Shown: positions 8,681 to 17,649, counted from the stretch's first letter. The stretch: DNA of 64,000 nucleotides from Dyadobacter sp. MSC1_007 (GCF_023667495.1 NZ_JAMOZL010000006.1:372001-436000); one strand, 5' to 3'. Numbers and translations: made by a program. The notes: generated from the letters alone by a model not told the origin.

Positions 8681-9613
8681 ATGAATGGCCAAACGAAAGC
8701 ATATGTAGCGCTGGGGCTGGTTTGTTTTTTCTGGGGAACGACTTTTCTCGCGGCGCGGATCGGCGTTTCGGGGTTTCCTGCTTTGTTTTTCATGGGTACG
8801 CGTAACGTCGTAGCCGGATTGCTGCTTTTAGCTTTTTTAACGGCCAAAGATCGGTCTGCTCGTCGCAGCTGGAACGATGTCAAATTGCAAATCATACCGG
8901 GGCTAGGGATGATCACTTTCGGGACCGGGATCGTGGGTTGGTGTGTGCAATATATTCCGAGCGGTTTGGCCGCATTGATCTACACCAGCATTCCATTGTT
9001 TACCATTTTGGTCAATTTGGCGGCGAAGAGCGAGGAGCGGATAAACAAGCACATTGCATCCGGTGTATTGCTTGGACTGGCTGGTATTATGTTGGTTTTT
9101 AAAGATAATCTCGAATATCTTGCTGATCCACAGTCGTCTATGGGGATATGGGTGGCGCTGGGTTCCTGTGTGTCGTGGTGTTTGGCTGGATTGTATGTAA
9201 AAAAGCATCCAGGCCGGACCGATCCGTTTTTCAACGCGGCGATCCAGATGACGGTCGGCGGCCTGGGGTTATTTACATTGAGCGCCATGGCGGAAGATTG
9301 GGGTAATCTGCCTCCTGTAAGCCTGAAATCGTTGTTGGCATTGATATACCTGATCCTTTTTGGCTCCATTCTTACTTTCGGGGCTTATTTATACGCAATG
9401 TCGAAGCTTCCTGCTGGTCTTGTGTCCATTTATGCTTATGTTAACCCGCTGGTAGCGCTAATTTTGGGAGCTTTGGTGCTAAATGAGCAAGTAACCTGGC
9501 TGACGGCCCTGGCATTTATGGTGACGATGGGCGGTGTATTTATGGTCAACTTTGGGTACCAATTACAAAAGAAAAAACAACGGGCATTAAATACATACGG
9601 AATTCATGAATAA
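8681..9613 (+). CDS. EamA/DMT-family exporter
   Basis: The 310-residue protein has ten predicted membrane helices arranged as two EamA repeats. The first repeat starts with VALGLVCFFWGTTFLAARIG, and the second is near residue 150 (MGIWVALGSCVSWCLAGLYVK). The family exports amino acids, amines or other small metabolites from the cytoplasm. It is first in an operon with a DinB protein, an NTF2-like protein and a PLP decarboxylase, all presumably under the divergent MocR regulator, which suggests export of the decarboxylase product or substrate. Its stop overlaps the next gene by eight bases. Confidence 0.85.
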   Translation: MNGQTKAYVALGLVCFFWGTTFLAARIGVSGFPALFFMGTRNVVAGLLLLAFLTAKDRSARRSWNDVKLQIIPGLGMITFGTGIVGWCVQYIPSGLAALIYTSIPLFTILVNLAAKSEERINKHIASGVLLGLAGIMLVFKDNLEYLADPQSSMGIWVALGSCVSWCLAGLYVKKHPGRTDPFFNAAIQMTVGGLGLFTLSAMAEDWGNLPPVSLKSLLALIYLILFGSILTFGAYLYAMSKLPAGLVSIYAYVNPLVALILGALVLNEQVTWLTALAFMVTMGGVFMVNFGYQLQKKKQRALNTYGIHE

Positions 9614-10076
9614 GGTCATTTTTGCTCAGCTTTTCGGGAGGGATCTCGAAAGGCTGTATATTGAAATAGAGAAATATCCATCCGAAGTGGCTTTATGGGC
9701 ACAATTACCAGGTACGACCAATAGCGGTGGCAACTTGTGCCAGCATCTGATCGGCAATCTTCGTACGTTCGTGTGTCGCACGCTTGGCGGCTTCGATTAC
9801 GTGCGCGACCGTGATGCGGAGTTCAATCAACGCGTCTTTTCACAAAAGGAATTACTGGAACAATTGCGTGTCCTGACCGATATGGTTTCGAAGACAGTGG
9901 AAAAGCTCGACGACGACGAATTAGAGGCCGATTACCCGCGTGAAGTTGTCGATTTGTTCCCTGAGCAATCGGTAAGGCTTATATTAACACATTTGGCATT
10001 GCATTTGTCTTATCATTTGGGCCAAATTAACTACCACCGACGCTGGATTACCCAGGTCCAGTCAGCACAACAATAA
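9606..10076 (+). CDS. DinB-like (DUF1572-type) protein
   Basis: The 156-residue all-helical protein resembles the DinB/YfiT four-helix bundle family. It shows the three expected histidines: HLIGNLR near residue 48, and HLALHLSYHLGQINYHRRW at about 129-147, which can form a metal site. Members include thiol transferases, but most have no known reaction. It overlaps the exporter gene by eight bases and is followed at 6 bases by the NTF2-like gene, so it is cotranscribed. No signal peptide is present. Confidence 0.72.
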   Translation: MNKVIFAQLFGRDLERLYIEIEKYPSEVALWAQLPGTTNSGGNLCQHLIGNLRTFVCRTLGGFDYVRDRDAEFNQRVFSQKELLEQLRVLTDMVSKTVEKLDDDELEADYPREVVDLFPEQSVRLILTHLALHLSYHLGQINYHRRWITQVQSAQQ

Positions 10077-10082
10077 AATAAC

Positions 10083-10445
10083 ATGCATTTAACGGAACAA
10101 GCGGCGCAATCCTTTGCCAGACAATGGATTGATGCCTGGAATAGTCATGACCTGACGGCGATTATGTCGCTTTACGCCAGCGATATACAGTTTTTTTCTC
10201 CCTACATTATCAAACTTGGGATGAACGAGCAGGGAATGATCACTGACAAAGGTGATCTTGAAAAGTATTTCGAAAGGGCGCTGGGCGTCTACACGGATTT
10301 GCGTTTTGAACTTCATGAAGTTTTAGTGGGGGCCGATTCGTTGATTTTGTACTATACAAGCGTCAACGACCGTATGGCGGCAGAAATGACCGAACTGGAT
10401 GAGGAAGGTAAAATCAGTTTAGTGAAGGCGCATTACAATCGGTAG
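10083..10445 (+). CDS. NTF2-like (SnoaL-type) protein
   Basis: The 120-residue product fits the NTF2/SnoaL fold: helix start AAQSFARQWIDAWNSHDLTAIMSLYASDIQFFSP, a central segment with the EKYFERAL helix, then strands FELHEVLVGADSLILYYTSVN. Such folds bind small hydrophobic ligands or act as isomerases or cyclases, and the reaction here is unknown. Its stop is 2 bases before the decarboxylase start, which argues for translational coupling in the MocR-controlled operon. Confidence 0.7.
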   Translation: MHLTEQAAQSFARQWIDAWNSHDLTAIMSLYASDIQFFSPYIIKLGMNEQGMITDKGDLEKYFERALGVYTDLRFELHEVLVGADSLILYYTSVNDRMAAEMTELDEEGKISLVKAHYNR

Positions 10446-10447
10446 TT

Positions 10448-11842
10448 ATGTTCGAATTATTTGAAAATGAGTTGAATAACCTGGATAATATCCTGGATCA
10501 GGTCAAGAGAAATAGTCTGGATTTTCTTGAAAATATTGGAGACAAACCGACTTCTATTGCCGATCAGGCCATTGTTCCTATTTCACTCACAGATGAAGGT
10601 GCCGGGACTTTGGCGGGCCTCGACCTATTCAGCCGGCATTATGAGAAATTGATGGTTGCCAGTCCGGGGCCGCGATATTGGGGTTTTGTCACGGGTGGAA
10701 CAACTCCAGCAGCAATCGCGGGTGACTGGCTGACGGCCGTTTACGATCAGAATACGCAGGCCATTCAAGGTGAGGGCGACGTTTCAGGGGTCATTGAACA
10801 AGAGACGATCAGAATGTTTTGCGACCTGTTAGGCTTGCCGCACGATTTTATGGGTGGTTTCGTAACTGGTGCAACCATGGCTAATTTTACCGGACTGGCC
10901 GTCGCACGCCAATGGGCGGGTAAGCAAACGAGCCACGACGTATCGAGGGAAGGAGTGAATGGTAATGTTGCTTTGATGGCAGCTACACCGCATTCGTCGG
11001 TGATCAAGTCGCTTTCGATGCTCGGTATCGGCAGCAGTAATCTCATCCGGATCGATACACTTAAAGATAGAGAAGCTATCGATGTAAACGCGCTTGAAGA
11101 GAAGCTGAAAGAACATATAGAAAGGCCGGTAATCTTGAATTGCAGCGCCGGGACTGTCAATACGGTCGATTTCGACGATATCCAGGCGATTGTTGAATTG
11201 AAAAAGAAATACAATTTCTGGTTGCATATCGATGCGGCATTTGGCGGCTTCGTTGCCTGTTCGCCTGAATACAGATATCTGCTTAATGGCTGGGAATGGG
11301 CAGACAGCATCACGATCGACTGCCACAAATGGTTGAATGTGCCTTATGACAGCGCCGTTTCGCTGGTACGGAAGGAGCATAGCCGGTTGCAGGTCAGCAC
11401 TTTCCAGAATTCGAATGCACCTTATCTGGGCGATCCGTCGGAAAATTTCTCCTACCTCAATTTTTTGCCCGAAAACTCACGCCGGTTTCGTGCATTGCCG
11501 GTTTGGCTTAGTTTGGTGGCTTACGGAAGAACTGGCTTTGAATCGATCGTTTCGAACAGTATTGCGATGGCACGCCGCTTTGGTGAATGCATTCAAAATA
11601 GGGATTACCTTGAGCTATCGGCCCCCATTCGGCTAAATGTTGTCTGTTTCCGGCTAAAAAAGTCTCCTGAGAAAACCGCGGAATTTCTGAAAATGGTTAA
11701 CCGAAGAGGAAAAATTTTTATGACGCCAACTTTGCTATCGGGTAACGTGAGCATACGAGCTGCGTTTGTGAATTACCGAACGGTCGAAAACGATATTGAC
11801 ATCGCATTTCGGGAGATGGACGAAGTGTTTGCCACCCTGTGA
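10448..11842 (+). CDS. Group II PLP-dependent decarboxylase
   Basis: The 464-residue protein belongs to the pyridoxal-dependent decarboxylase family (glutamate, aromatic amino acid and diaminobutyrate decarboxylases). The PLP lysine is K294 in DCHKWLNVPYDS, and the cofactor aspartate lies in LHIDAAFGGF near residue 262. The segment TGGTTPAAIAGDWLTAVYDQN near residue 80 matches the substrate-site region. The exact amino acid decarboxylated cannot be read from sequence by eye. As last gene of the MocR-controlled operon with an EamA exporter, it may make an amine that is exported. Confidence 0.85.
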   Translation: MFELFENELNNLDNILDQVKRNSLDFLENIGDKPTSIADQAIVPISLTDEGAGTLAGLDLFSRHYEKLMVASPGPRYWGFVTGGTTPAAIAGDWLTAVYDQNTQAIQGEGDVSGVIEQETIRMFCDLLGLPHDFMGGFVTGATMANFTGLAVARQWAGKQTSHDVSREGVNGNVALMAATPHSSVIKSLSMLGIGSSNLIRIDTLKDREAIDVNALEEKLKEHIERPVILNCSAGTVNTVDFDDIQAIVELKKKYNFWLHIDAAFGGFVACSPEYRYLLNGWEWADSITIDCHKWLNVPYDSAVSLVRKEHSRLQVSTFQNSNAPYLGDPSENFSYLNFLPENSRRFRALPVWLSLVAYGRTGFESIVSNSIAMARRFGECIQNRDYLELSAPIRLNVVCFRLKKSPEKTAEFLKMVNRRGKIFMTPTLLSGNVSIRAAFVNYRTVENDIDIAFREMDEVFATL

Positions 11843-11897
11843 TATTCCGCATTTATGCTGTACTTTTAAAGGAAACAAAGTTAGTTTGCTTTCGTAC

Positions 11898-12398
11898 ATG
11901 CCAAGGTTTTCTAATGCAATCGTCATAGCCGTTCTGGCTGTTCTGCTAGTGGGCTGCGGCCCGGGCCGATCCACTTTGACGATCTCTAAGGTGCCCAACT
12001 ACGATAAGTCAGTCAGTGATCACATCTTTTTCCTGGATTTTCGTGTCACTGCTGAAAACCAGGGCGATCGCGAGAAAGTGGAATTGGTAAAAGCCATATC
12101 AGGAAGCGGCCGGATGAAAAACATCTTGCGGCCTGTGCATTATCCTTATCAGATCAAGGCCATTCCCCGTTACGCGGCGAGCGCTTTGGAGAAGGAACTC
12201 ATTTTTGAACATCCGCTTTTCAATGCGCGCGAGGTAAGCGAGCCGGGCGGAACAATTACGAAGGTTGCTGTCACCAACACCGAGGGCATCATTTCGATGC
12301 GTTTGCAGGAAGCGCCAGGCCTTGACCGATTGGAATTGTACAGTGTTACGCCTGAGAAAGGCACCGTTAAGATTTATACCCTTCGCTTCAAACCATGA
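11898..12398 (+). CDS. Hypothetical lipoprotein
   Basis: Starting at the ATG at 11898, the 166-residue product has a classic lipoprotein signal: MPRFSNAIVIAVLAVLLVGC, with the lipobox LVGC and cleavage before C20. The mature part has beta-rich segments (ISKVPNYDKSVSDHIFFLDFRVT and later LELYSVTPEKGTVKIYTLRF) and no motif I recognise. A longer frame reaches back to 11796 inside the decarboxylase gene but would hide the lipid signal, so I rejected it. Its stop overlaps the start of the M64 protease gene by ATGA, so the two are translationally coupled, suggesting a chaperone, inhibitor or anchoring partner for the protease. Confidence 0.68.
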   Translation: MPRFSNAIVIAVLAVLLVGCGPGRSTLTISKVPNYDKSVSDHIFFLDFRVTAENQGDREKVELVKAISGSGRMKNILRPVHYPYQIKAIPRYAASALEKELIFEHPLFNAREVSEPGGTITKVAVTNTEGIISMRLQEAPGLDRLELYSVTPEKGTVKIYTLRFKP

Positions 12399-14206
12399 AA
12401 AAACTTTTTACCATACTGTTTGCGGTTTGCCTGTCCTGCGCCGCATTCGCTCAAAAATTTCAGGTTGATACACTCTACAAATCCGGAAGCATCGACAACC
12501 GGATCAACGTTGTCATTCTTGGCGATGGTTTTACTGCTGACGAGATGCCGAAATTTGCCAGGGAAGCCAGGGAGTTTGCCGATTATTTTTTGGCTTATCA
12601 GCCTTACACGCGTTATCGCAATTACTTCAATTTCTTTGCCATACAGACTCCATCGAATGAAAGCGGCGTAACAAATCCCGGAACATCGCCGGATGCATAT
12701 CCGGACCAGCCTGTCGGAAAGAAAGATACATTTTATGGTGCCTCTTTCGGATCGTACATCCATAGGCTAGTGACTATCACTAAATATGAAGTAAAGGACG
12801 AAGTGCTTGCCGTCAATTTCCCGTCGTTTGATCTTGTAGTTGTTTTGGTAAACACCACTTTTTATGGCGGGTCAGGCGGCTCGATAGCTGTTCATACGCT
12901 ACATGATCAGGCCAATGGAATCGGTGTTCACGAAATTGGTCATACCTTTTCGCACCTAAACGATGAGTATTGGGCGGGACCGGGCTACGGATGGGAGGCC
13001 CCGAATATGACTTTAAACAACAACCCTGCAACCATCAAATGGAAGAATTGGCTAAACGAACCGGACATTGGCATTTATCAACACGGTTTTAGCGGCGAAG
13101 CCGCACTTTGGCATAAGCCCGCGAGCGGTAAATGCCTAATGGAATATCTTATTCAGGAGCTTTGCGCAGTGTGTCGCGAGCAAACGACCGAAAGGATTTT
13201 GCAATACATTAATCCCGTAGAAGGCATTGAGCCCGATACAGCTGGAATCGTGGATATCGAGGGTGGGAAAACGTTCAGTTTAGGTCTTTTGAAACCCAAT
13301 CCAAATACATTACGGGTTAAATGGAGTCTGGATGGCAAAATATTGGAAAACACCGGCGATCATATTTCCCTTACACCTGCCCAAGTGACGGAATCATCCA
13401 TTCTAATTGCCATGGTCTTTGATTCAACTACAATGAGCAGAAAAGATTCCATTGAAAAATTGCGTACCCGGACGGTAAAATGGTCGTTAAAATCGAACCA
13501 AAGCAATATTTTTCAATTAGCGGTCTCGATAGACACGTTGTGTGCGGGTGGCGAATCGACGCTTACAACCACAGGCTGTCGTGGTACAGTCACCTGGTCG
13601 GGCGGCGAAAGTGCAAAATCAATTACAGTCCGGCCCGACAAGACTACCGCCTATTCCGCCTATTGCGCAGTGGAGGGTGTCCCAACCCTTAAACTGGATG
13701 CATTGATTACTGTTCATCCGCTACCCGCAGCGACCGCTTCGAATAGCGGTCCCTATTTTGAAGGATCAACAATCGAGCTTACTGCCGGCGGAGGCGTTAC
13801 ATACGCATGGGCAGGCCCGCTTACCTATTCTGCGAACACAGCGTCCGCTTCTATTCCGGATGCGAAAGTGGCGAATTCGGGCATTTACGAAGTTAAAGTG
13901 ACGGATGTAAATGGATGTTCCAAAACTGTACAAACCGAAGTGAAAGTGGACCCTGTTCTGGCGGTCGGCAACCAGAATGAAGAGTGGGTAAAAGTGTCTC
14001 CCAATCCTGCGGAAGACCATATTTCGGTTGAAACGGCCCTGCCCGGGGAGTCGATCTTGGTTTTGTACGATCAATCTGGCAGGAAGCTATTAACCAGGCT
14101 TTTCACTTTGAAAACGGAAATTACTTTACGGATTCCCGCAGGGCTATATGCCTATCATTTTTCAAACGGGACTCGGGAAACATCGGGGAAAATAGCAATC
14201 CGGTAA
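12395..14206 (+). CDS. Secreted M64-family metalloprotease with type IX sorting tail (copy 1)
   Basis: The 603-residue protein has a signal peptide (about residues 1-19, ending CAAFAQ), then an M64 (IgA peptidase-type) zinc protease domain up to about residue 300. The zinc motif is H179-E180-I-G-H183 followed by LNDEY at 188-192. Middle domains look Ig-like, with CRGTVTWSGGESAKSI typical of Bacteroidota adhesive or PKD-like repeats. The last 75 residues are a Por secretion C-terminal domain (VSPNPAEDHISVE, YDQSGRKL, LRIPAGLYAYHF, SGKIAIR), directing export through the type IX system. It is coupled to the lipoprotein gene upstream and is a tandem paralogue of the gene at 14395. Confidence 0.88.
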   Translation: MKKLFTILFAVCLSCAAFAQKFQVDTLYKSGSIDNRINVVILGDGFTADEMPKFAREAREFADYFLAYQPYTRYRNYFNFFAIQTPSNESGVTNPGTSPDAYPDQPVGKKDTFYGASFGSYIHRLVTITKYEVKDEVLAVNFPSFDLVVVLVNTTFYGGSGGSIAVHTLHDQANGIGVHEIGHTFSHLNDEYWAGPGYGWEAPNMTLNNNPATIKWKNWLNEPDIGIYQHGFSGEAALWHKPASGKCLMEYLIQELCAVCREQTTERILQYINPVEGIEPDTAGIVDIEGGKTFSLGLLKPNPNTLRVKWSLDGKILENTGDHISLTPAQVTESSILIAMVFDSTTMSRKDSIEKLRTRTVKWSLKSNQSNIFQLAVSIDTLCAGGESTLTTTGCRGTVTWSGGESAKSITVRPDKTTAYSAYCAVEGVPTLKLDALITVHPLPAATASNSGPYFEGSTIELTAGGGVTYAWAGPLTYSANTASASIPDAKVANSGIYEVKVTDVNGCSKTVQTEVKVDPVLAVGNQNEEWVKVSPNPAEDHISVETALPGESILVLYDQSGRKLLTRLFTLKTEITLRIPAGLYAYHFSNGTRETSGKIAIR

Positions 14207-14394
14207 AAATCAGATGAAATATTTTTTCAAGACTACTAATTCTCGTTCGGTTAAAACAAGTTATCTATCGGCATATCTGAATTATCGTTCGCAAGTGAAT
14301 ATGTCTCTAATTGTTTGATTTTAAGACAATTATAATATTAATGTTCCTGTGATTACAAGGATAATGCCTTATATTTCGGGCAAATCATTCAGTC

Positions 14395-16197
14395 ATGAAG
14401 AGCATTTTTTACACACTATGTGCATTTTGCTGGTGTACAGTAGCATTTGGACAGGAGTATAAAGTCGATACGCTTTACAAGGCAGGGCCTCTGAATAACC
14501 GGATCAATGTTATCATTTTGGGCGATGGATTCACGAAACAGGAAATGCCCAAGTTTTCGGAAGAGGCCAGGAAGTTCGCGGATTTCTTTCGTGGCTTTGA
14601 ACCCTTTAACCGCTACCGCAACTACTTCAACTTTTTCGCTATCGGCACGCCTTCAAAAGAGAGCGGTATAACCAATCCGGGAACGGCCACTGACGCCTAT
14701 CCGGATCAGCCGGTTGGCGCCAAAGACACTTTTTTAGGTGTATCTTTTGGTGCGTATATCCACAAGTTACTACTGATGACCAAGTATGATGCTTTTGGGG
14801 AGTTGATGGCAACGCATTTTCCTATGTACGATCTGATAGTGGTACTTGCAAATACAACTTACGTGGGCGGATCGGGCGGTAACATGGCGATCTACACTCT
14901 GCAAGCGCAGTCCAACCGCGTTGGGATACATGAGGTCGGGCATACATTAGGTAAATTGAGCGACGAATATTGGTTCGTGGCGAGGGAATCGGCGAATATG
15001 ACCACTAATGACAATCCAGCTACCATTAAATGGAAGAACTGGCTTGACTACCCACCCATTGGGATTTACAAATACGGGAGCGGTGATGGTGGAGATTACT
15101 GGCATAAGCCGTCGCCTGGAGAATGCATCATGGAGTTCGTTGAGAAAGAATTTTGTGCGGTATGCCGGGAAGAAATGATAGAAAGGATCCTGGAACTTGT
15201 GAACCCGATCGACCAAGTGGAGCCAGAGAATGCCGGTATAATACGTGTGGATGGCGAAACCCATTTCAAATTAACATTAGTAAAACCGGATCCCAGTACA
15301 TTGCAGATTGAATGGAGACTCAACGGAAATCTTATTGCCAACGGAGTTGACGTAGTAACGCTCGATAAGGCGAAAACACCTGATTTGTCAACGCTTACCG
15401 CAACCGTTTTTGACTCGACAAAGAGTAGCCGAAGAAATAGTATCAGACATTTACGCACGAAAACGGTCAGTTGGTCGCTTCGGTCACAGACACCCGCTTT
15501 GTTTAAAGTTGTGATGTCCAGGGACAAAATTTGTGCCGGTGACAGCGTAACTATCGACGCATATGGTTGCGCTGGTGCATTGAGTTGGTCCACCGGTGAA
15601 ACAAGTCCCACAATTTCCGTGATGCCTGCCGAAAGCCACACATCTTATGCTTATTGTAAAGTGGACGGACAGCCAACCGTCACCATCGCGACTCCAATTA
15701 CCGTATTACCTTTACCCGCGGCTGTGGCATCAAACGACGGCCCGTATTTGGTGGGAGCGACAGTGAAACTATCAGCGCAGGGCGGCGATAGATATGAGTG
15801 GTCCGGACCACGCAATTTTTCTGCTAATACTGCAAATGCTTCTATTCCCGACGCTGGCTTCAACAACGCGGGTATTTACAAAGTTAAAGTCACCGGGGAG
15901 AATGGCTGTTCGAAAACGGCACAGACAGAAGTTAAGGTAGATCCAATTTTGTCAACATCAACTAACCCGGAAGAATGGCTACGTGTTTCGCCCAATCCGG
16001 CGGAGGATTGTGTTTTTGTTGAAACAGTGCTTCCCGGGAAATCGCTAGTGGTTATATACGATCAATCGGGCCGGAAAGTGATTTCGAAATCTTTCACTTC
16101 TAAAACAAATATTCCGTTTCGGTTGCCTGCTGGTTTGTATCTCTACCGGTTTACAAATGGCTCGCGTGCGAGTTCGGGCAGGATATTAGTTCGCTAA
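14395..16197 (+). CDS. Secreted M64-family metalloprotease with type IX sorting tail (copy 2)
   Basis: The 600-residue protein is collinear with copy 1: signal peptide ending VAFGQ, M64 domain with H179-E180-V-G-H183 and LSDEY at 188-192, Ig-like middle domains, and a Por-type C-terminal domain (VSPNPAEDCVFVE, YDQSGRKV, FRLPAGLYLYRF). Similarity runs over the whole length with many substitutions, so the duplication is not recent. The 188-base gap before it is AT-rich and carries no gene, so it probably has its own promoter. It should be secreted and cell-attached or released by the type IX system. Confidence 0.88.
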   Translation: MKSIFYTLCAFCWCTVAFGQEYKVDTLYKAGPLNNRINVIILGDGFTKQEMPKFSEEARKFADFFRGFEPFNRYRNYFNFFAIGTPSKESGITNPGTATDAYPDQPVGAKDTFLGVSFGAYIHKLLLMTKYDAFGELMATHFPMYDLIVVLANTTYVGGSGGNMAIYTLQAQSNRVGIHEVGHTLGKLSDEYWFVARESANMTTNDNPATIKWKNWLDYPPIGIYKYGSGDGGDYWHKPSPGECIMEFVEKEFCAVCREEMIERILELVNPIDQVEPENAGIIRVDGETHFKLTLVKPDPSTLQIEWRLNGNLIANGVDVVTLDKAKTPDLSTLTATVFDSTKSSRRNSIRHLRTKTVSWSLRSQTPALFKVVMSRDKICAGDSVTIDAYGCAGALSWSTGETSPTISVMPAESHTSYAYCKVDGQPTVTIATPITVLPLPAAVASNDGPYLVGATVKLSAQGGDRYEWSGPRNFSANTANASIPDAGFNNAGIYKVKVTGENGCSKTAQTEVKVDPILSTSTNPEEWLRVSPNPAEDCVFVETVLPGKSLVVIYDQSGRKVISKSFTSKTNIPFRLPAGLYLYRFTNGSRASSGRILVR

Positions 16198-16203
16198 ATA
16201 CAC

Positions 16204-16239
16204 AAAAAAGCCTCCAAGATGCGTTAGCTTCCTGGAGGC
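16204..16239 (-). terminator. Rho-independent terminator of the parA operon
   Basis: The arms GCCTCCA (16210-16216) and TGGAGGC (16233-16239) form a hairpin. On the minus strand the 3' arm is followed by a run of six T (complement of 16204-16209). It lies 23 bases after the stop of the gene at 16262. Confidence 0.75.
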
Positions 16240-16261
16240 GGTGCAATGAGAGACTTTTTTG

Positions 16262-16564
16262 TTAATCCATAAGAGATTTAGGCTTGCGGCCGACTTTCGT
16301 CCTGTTGCGGATCTTGTCGGGGCGTGGCCGGATTTCTTTATCTTGAAAATACAGCTTTAAGGATTCCAAAATGATATCTTTTTGCGTGAGGCCTTCCCAA
16401 TAGCCGTAATCCTTCATGTTTTCCATCAGCACATAATCACAATCGAAAGTGACTTTGGTAGGGGCGCCATCCGCCACCTCACCGGGTTTCACGATTTCAG
16501 CTTCTTCCTGTATGTCGGCTACCAGGGGTAGGGGTGCAAAATCAAATTTCCTTTCCTTTGCCAT
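16262..16564 (-). CDS. Small partner protein of ParA (hypothetical)
   Basis: The 100-residue protein starts 4 bases after the stop of the ParA gene and shares its terminator. The middle part (about residues 45-80: VLMENMKDYGYWEGLTQKDIILESLKLYF) looks like strand-helix-helix and could be a ribbon-helix-helix DNA-binding unit, and the C-terminal end is basic (RPRPDKIRNRTKVGRKPKS). Plasmid-type partition cassettes often place such a small centromere-binding protein after ParA. I cannot name the family, so the role is inferred. Confidence 0.6.
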   Translation of the reverse strand: MAKERKFDFAPLPLVADIQEEAEIVKPGEVADGAPTKVTFDCDYVLMENMKDYGYWEGLTQKDIILESLKLYFQDKEIRPRPDKIRNRTKVGRKPKSLMD

Positions 16565-16568
16565 AGTC

Positions 16569-17333
16569 TCAGTTATTTATTCGTTCCAGTATTTCTTTTG
16601 TTAACTTATAATAATCTTCCGCTCCATTACTGTTCGGCGCATAATCAAAGATGGTTGTTCCGTTGGCCTGCGCTTCGGACAATGCAATGTTATCGCGGAT
16701 ATATGCTTCCATAAAAACTTCGCCAAGCTGCTCCCGCGTTGCCATGATCAGTTCGTGGCTGATCTTCTTCCGGATCTTCGGGTTATAGCGTGTTGCGAAT
16801 ACACCGCCGAGATTCGTGCTCGGGCTGATCTTTTTGATCTCCGCCGAGTACACCAGGAAGTTCCGGAGACCTTCATAACTCAAAAACTCAGCCTGCAACG
16901 GAACATAATACTGGTGGCACGAAACCAGCGCCAGCCTCGTATTTCCGTAGAGGGCAGGAGGGCAGTCGATGATCACAAAGTCGTAACGGTCCCTTACTTT
17001 TTCCAGTGCAATTTTCAGGTTGAAAGGAAAAACCGGTGCCGACTTGATCGTGTCCTCCCGGTGAATCATTTCAGCTGATCCTGGCAAAACATCAATATCC
17101 CCAACTCGCTTGACGATCTCATCAAATTCGTATTCGCCGGTGATGAACGAGCCGCTGTCTTTTTTAAGACCGGCATGGTGAATGCCGAAACTTTTTGTAA
17201 GACTGGCCTGTGCATCCAGGTCAATAACCAACACTCTTGCATTGGCAAATTTGCTGAGACCGGCAGCAATACTTTGGGCGGATGTAGTCTTTCCCACACC
17301 ACCTTTGTTGTTGACAATACTGATGATTTTCAT
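16569..17333 (-). CDS. ParA/Soj-type Walker ATPase
   Basis: The 254-residue protein has the deviant Walker A motif K10-G-G-V-G-K15-T, the switch segment LVIDLDAQASLT (about 36-47) and Walker B FVIIDCPPALYG (about 115-126). It has no N-terminal helix-turn-helix, as in chromosomal Soj or small plasmid ParAs. ParA dimers bind DNA nonspecifically and move cargo such as DNA centromeres or protein complexes. The gene is followed by a small putative DNA-binding protein and no ParB, suggesting a plasmid-like cassette or an orphan positioning system. Confidence 0.85.
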   Translation of the reverse strand: MKIISIVNNKGGVGKTTSAQSIAAGLSKFANARVLVIDLDAQASLTKSFGIHHAGLKKDSGSFITGEYEFDEIVKRVGDIDVLPGSAEMIHREDTIKSAPVFPFNLKIALEKVRDRYDFVIIDCPPALYGNTRLALVSCHQYYVPLQAEFLSYEGLRNFLVYSAEIKKISPSTNLGGVFATRYNPKIRKKISHELIMATREQLGEVFMEAYIRDNIALSEAQANGTTIFDYAPNSNGAEDYYKLTKEILERINN

Positions 17334-17570
17334 TTAAAAGTATTATAAGTATAAAAAGTTAATAGTTTATTTCACGTCAGATATGTAAATAAACGTAAAA
17401 TATTTTTAACCCTAATCCTTATAAATAGAAAGTCGGAAAAGTTTTTGTCGTGGTAAATGTATATATCTTTTGAAAAGAATAATAAGTATTAAAAGAATTT
17501 ATTTTTGGAGTTTCCGTAAATAATTTATTATCAATGTTTTAGAAATGAAAATTCTTTGAATGAAAACGGC
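17334..17570. other. AT-rich upstream region of parA with repeated AAGTATTA-like words
   Basis: This 237-base stretch has no gene. Immediately upstream of the parA ATG lies a pair of AGTAT words separated by TATA (within 17337-17359), and a related ATAATAAGTATTAAAAG lies at 17479-17495. Such short AT-rich repeats next to a parA start may be the partition site or operator bound by the small partner protein; this is inferred from position. Confidence 0.35.
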
Positions 17571-17649
17571 TGTCACCCTGAGCGCAGTCGAAGGGTATCG
17601 TGCATGATGCCCTTCGACCGCCCGGCGGCCCGGTGCACTCAGGGTGACA
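17571..17649. repeat. REP-like interspersed palindrome, copy 1
   Basis: The element begins TGTCACCCTGAG and ends with its exact inverse CTCAGGGTGACA. Inside, GTCGAAGGG near the left is repeated inverted as CCCTTCGAC. One arm carries an extra GC-rich block (about 14 bases), so the palindrome is imperfect. The same core TGTCACCCTGAGCGCAGTCG starts a second element at 51234. It lies between two minus-strand genes and codes for nothing. Confidence 0.8.

Noticed and set aside
10765-11328. Antisense frame of 187 codons in the decarboxylase gene
   Set aside because: The sense frame has clear PLP motifs, so the antisense frame is a shadow.
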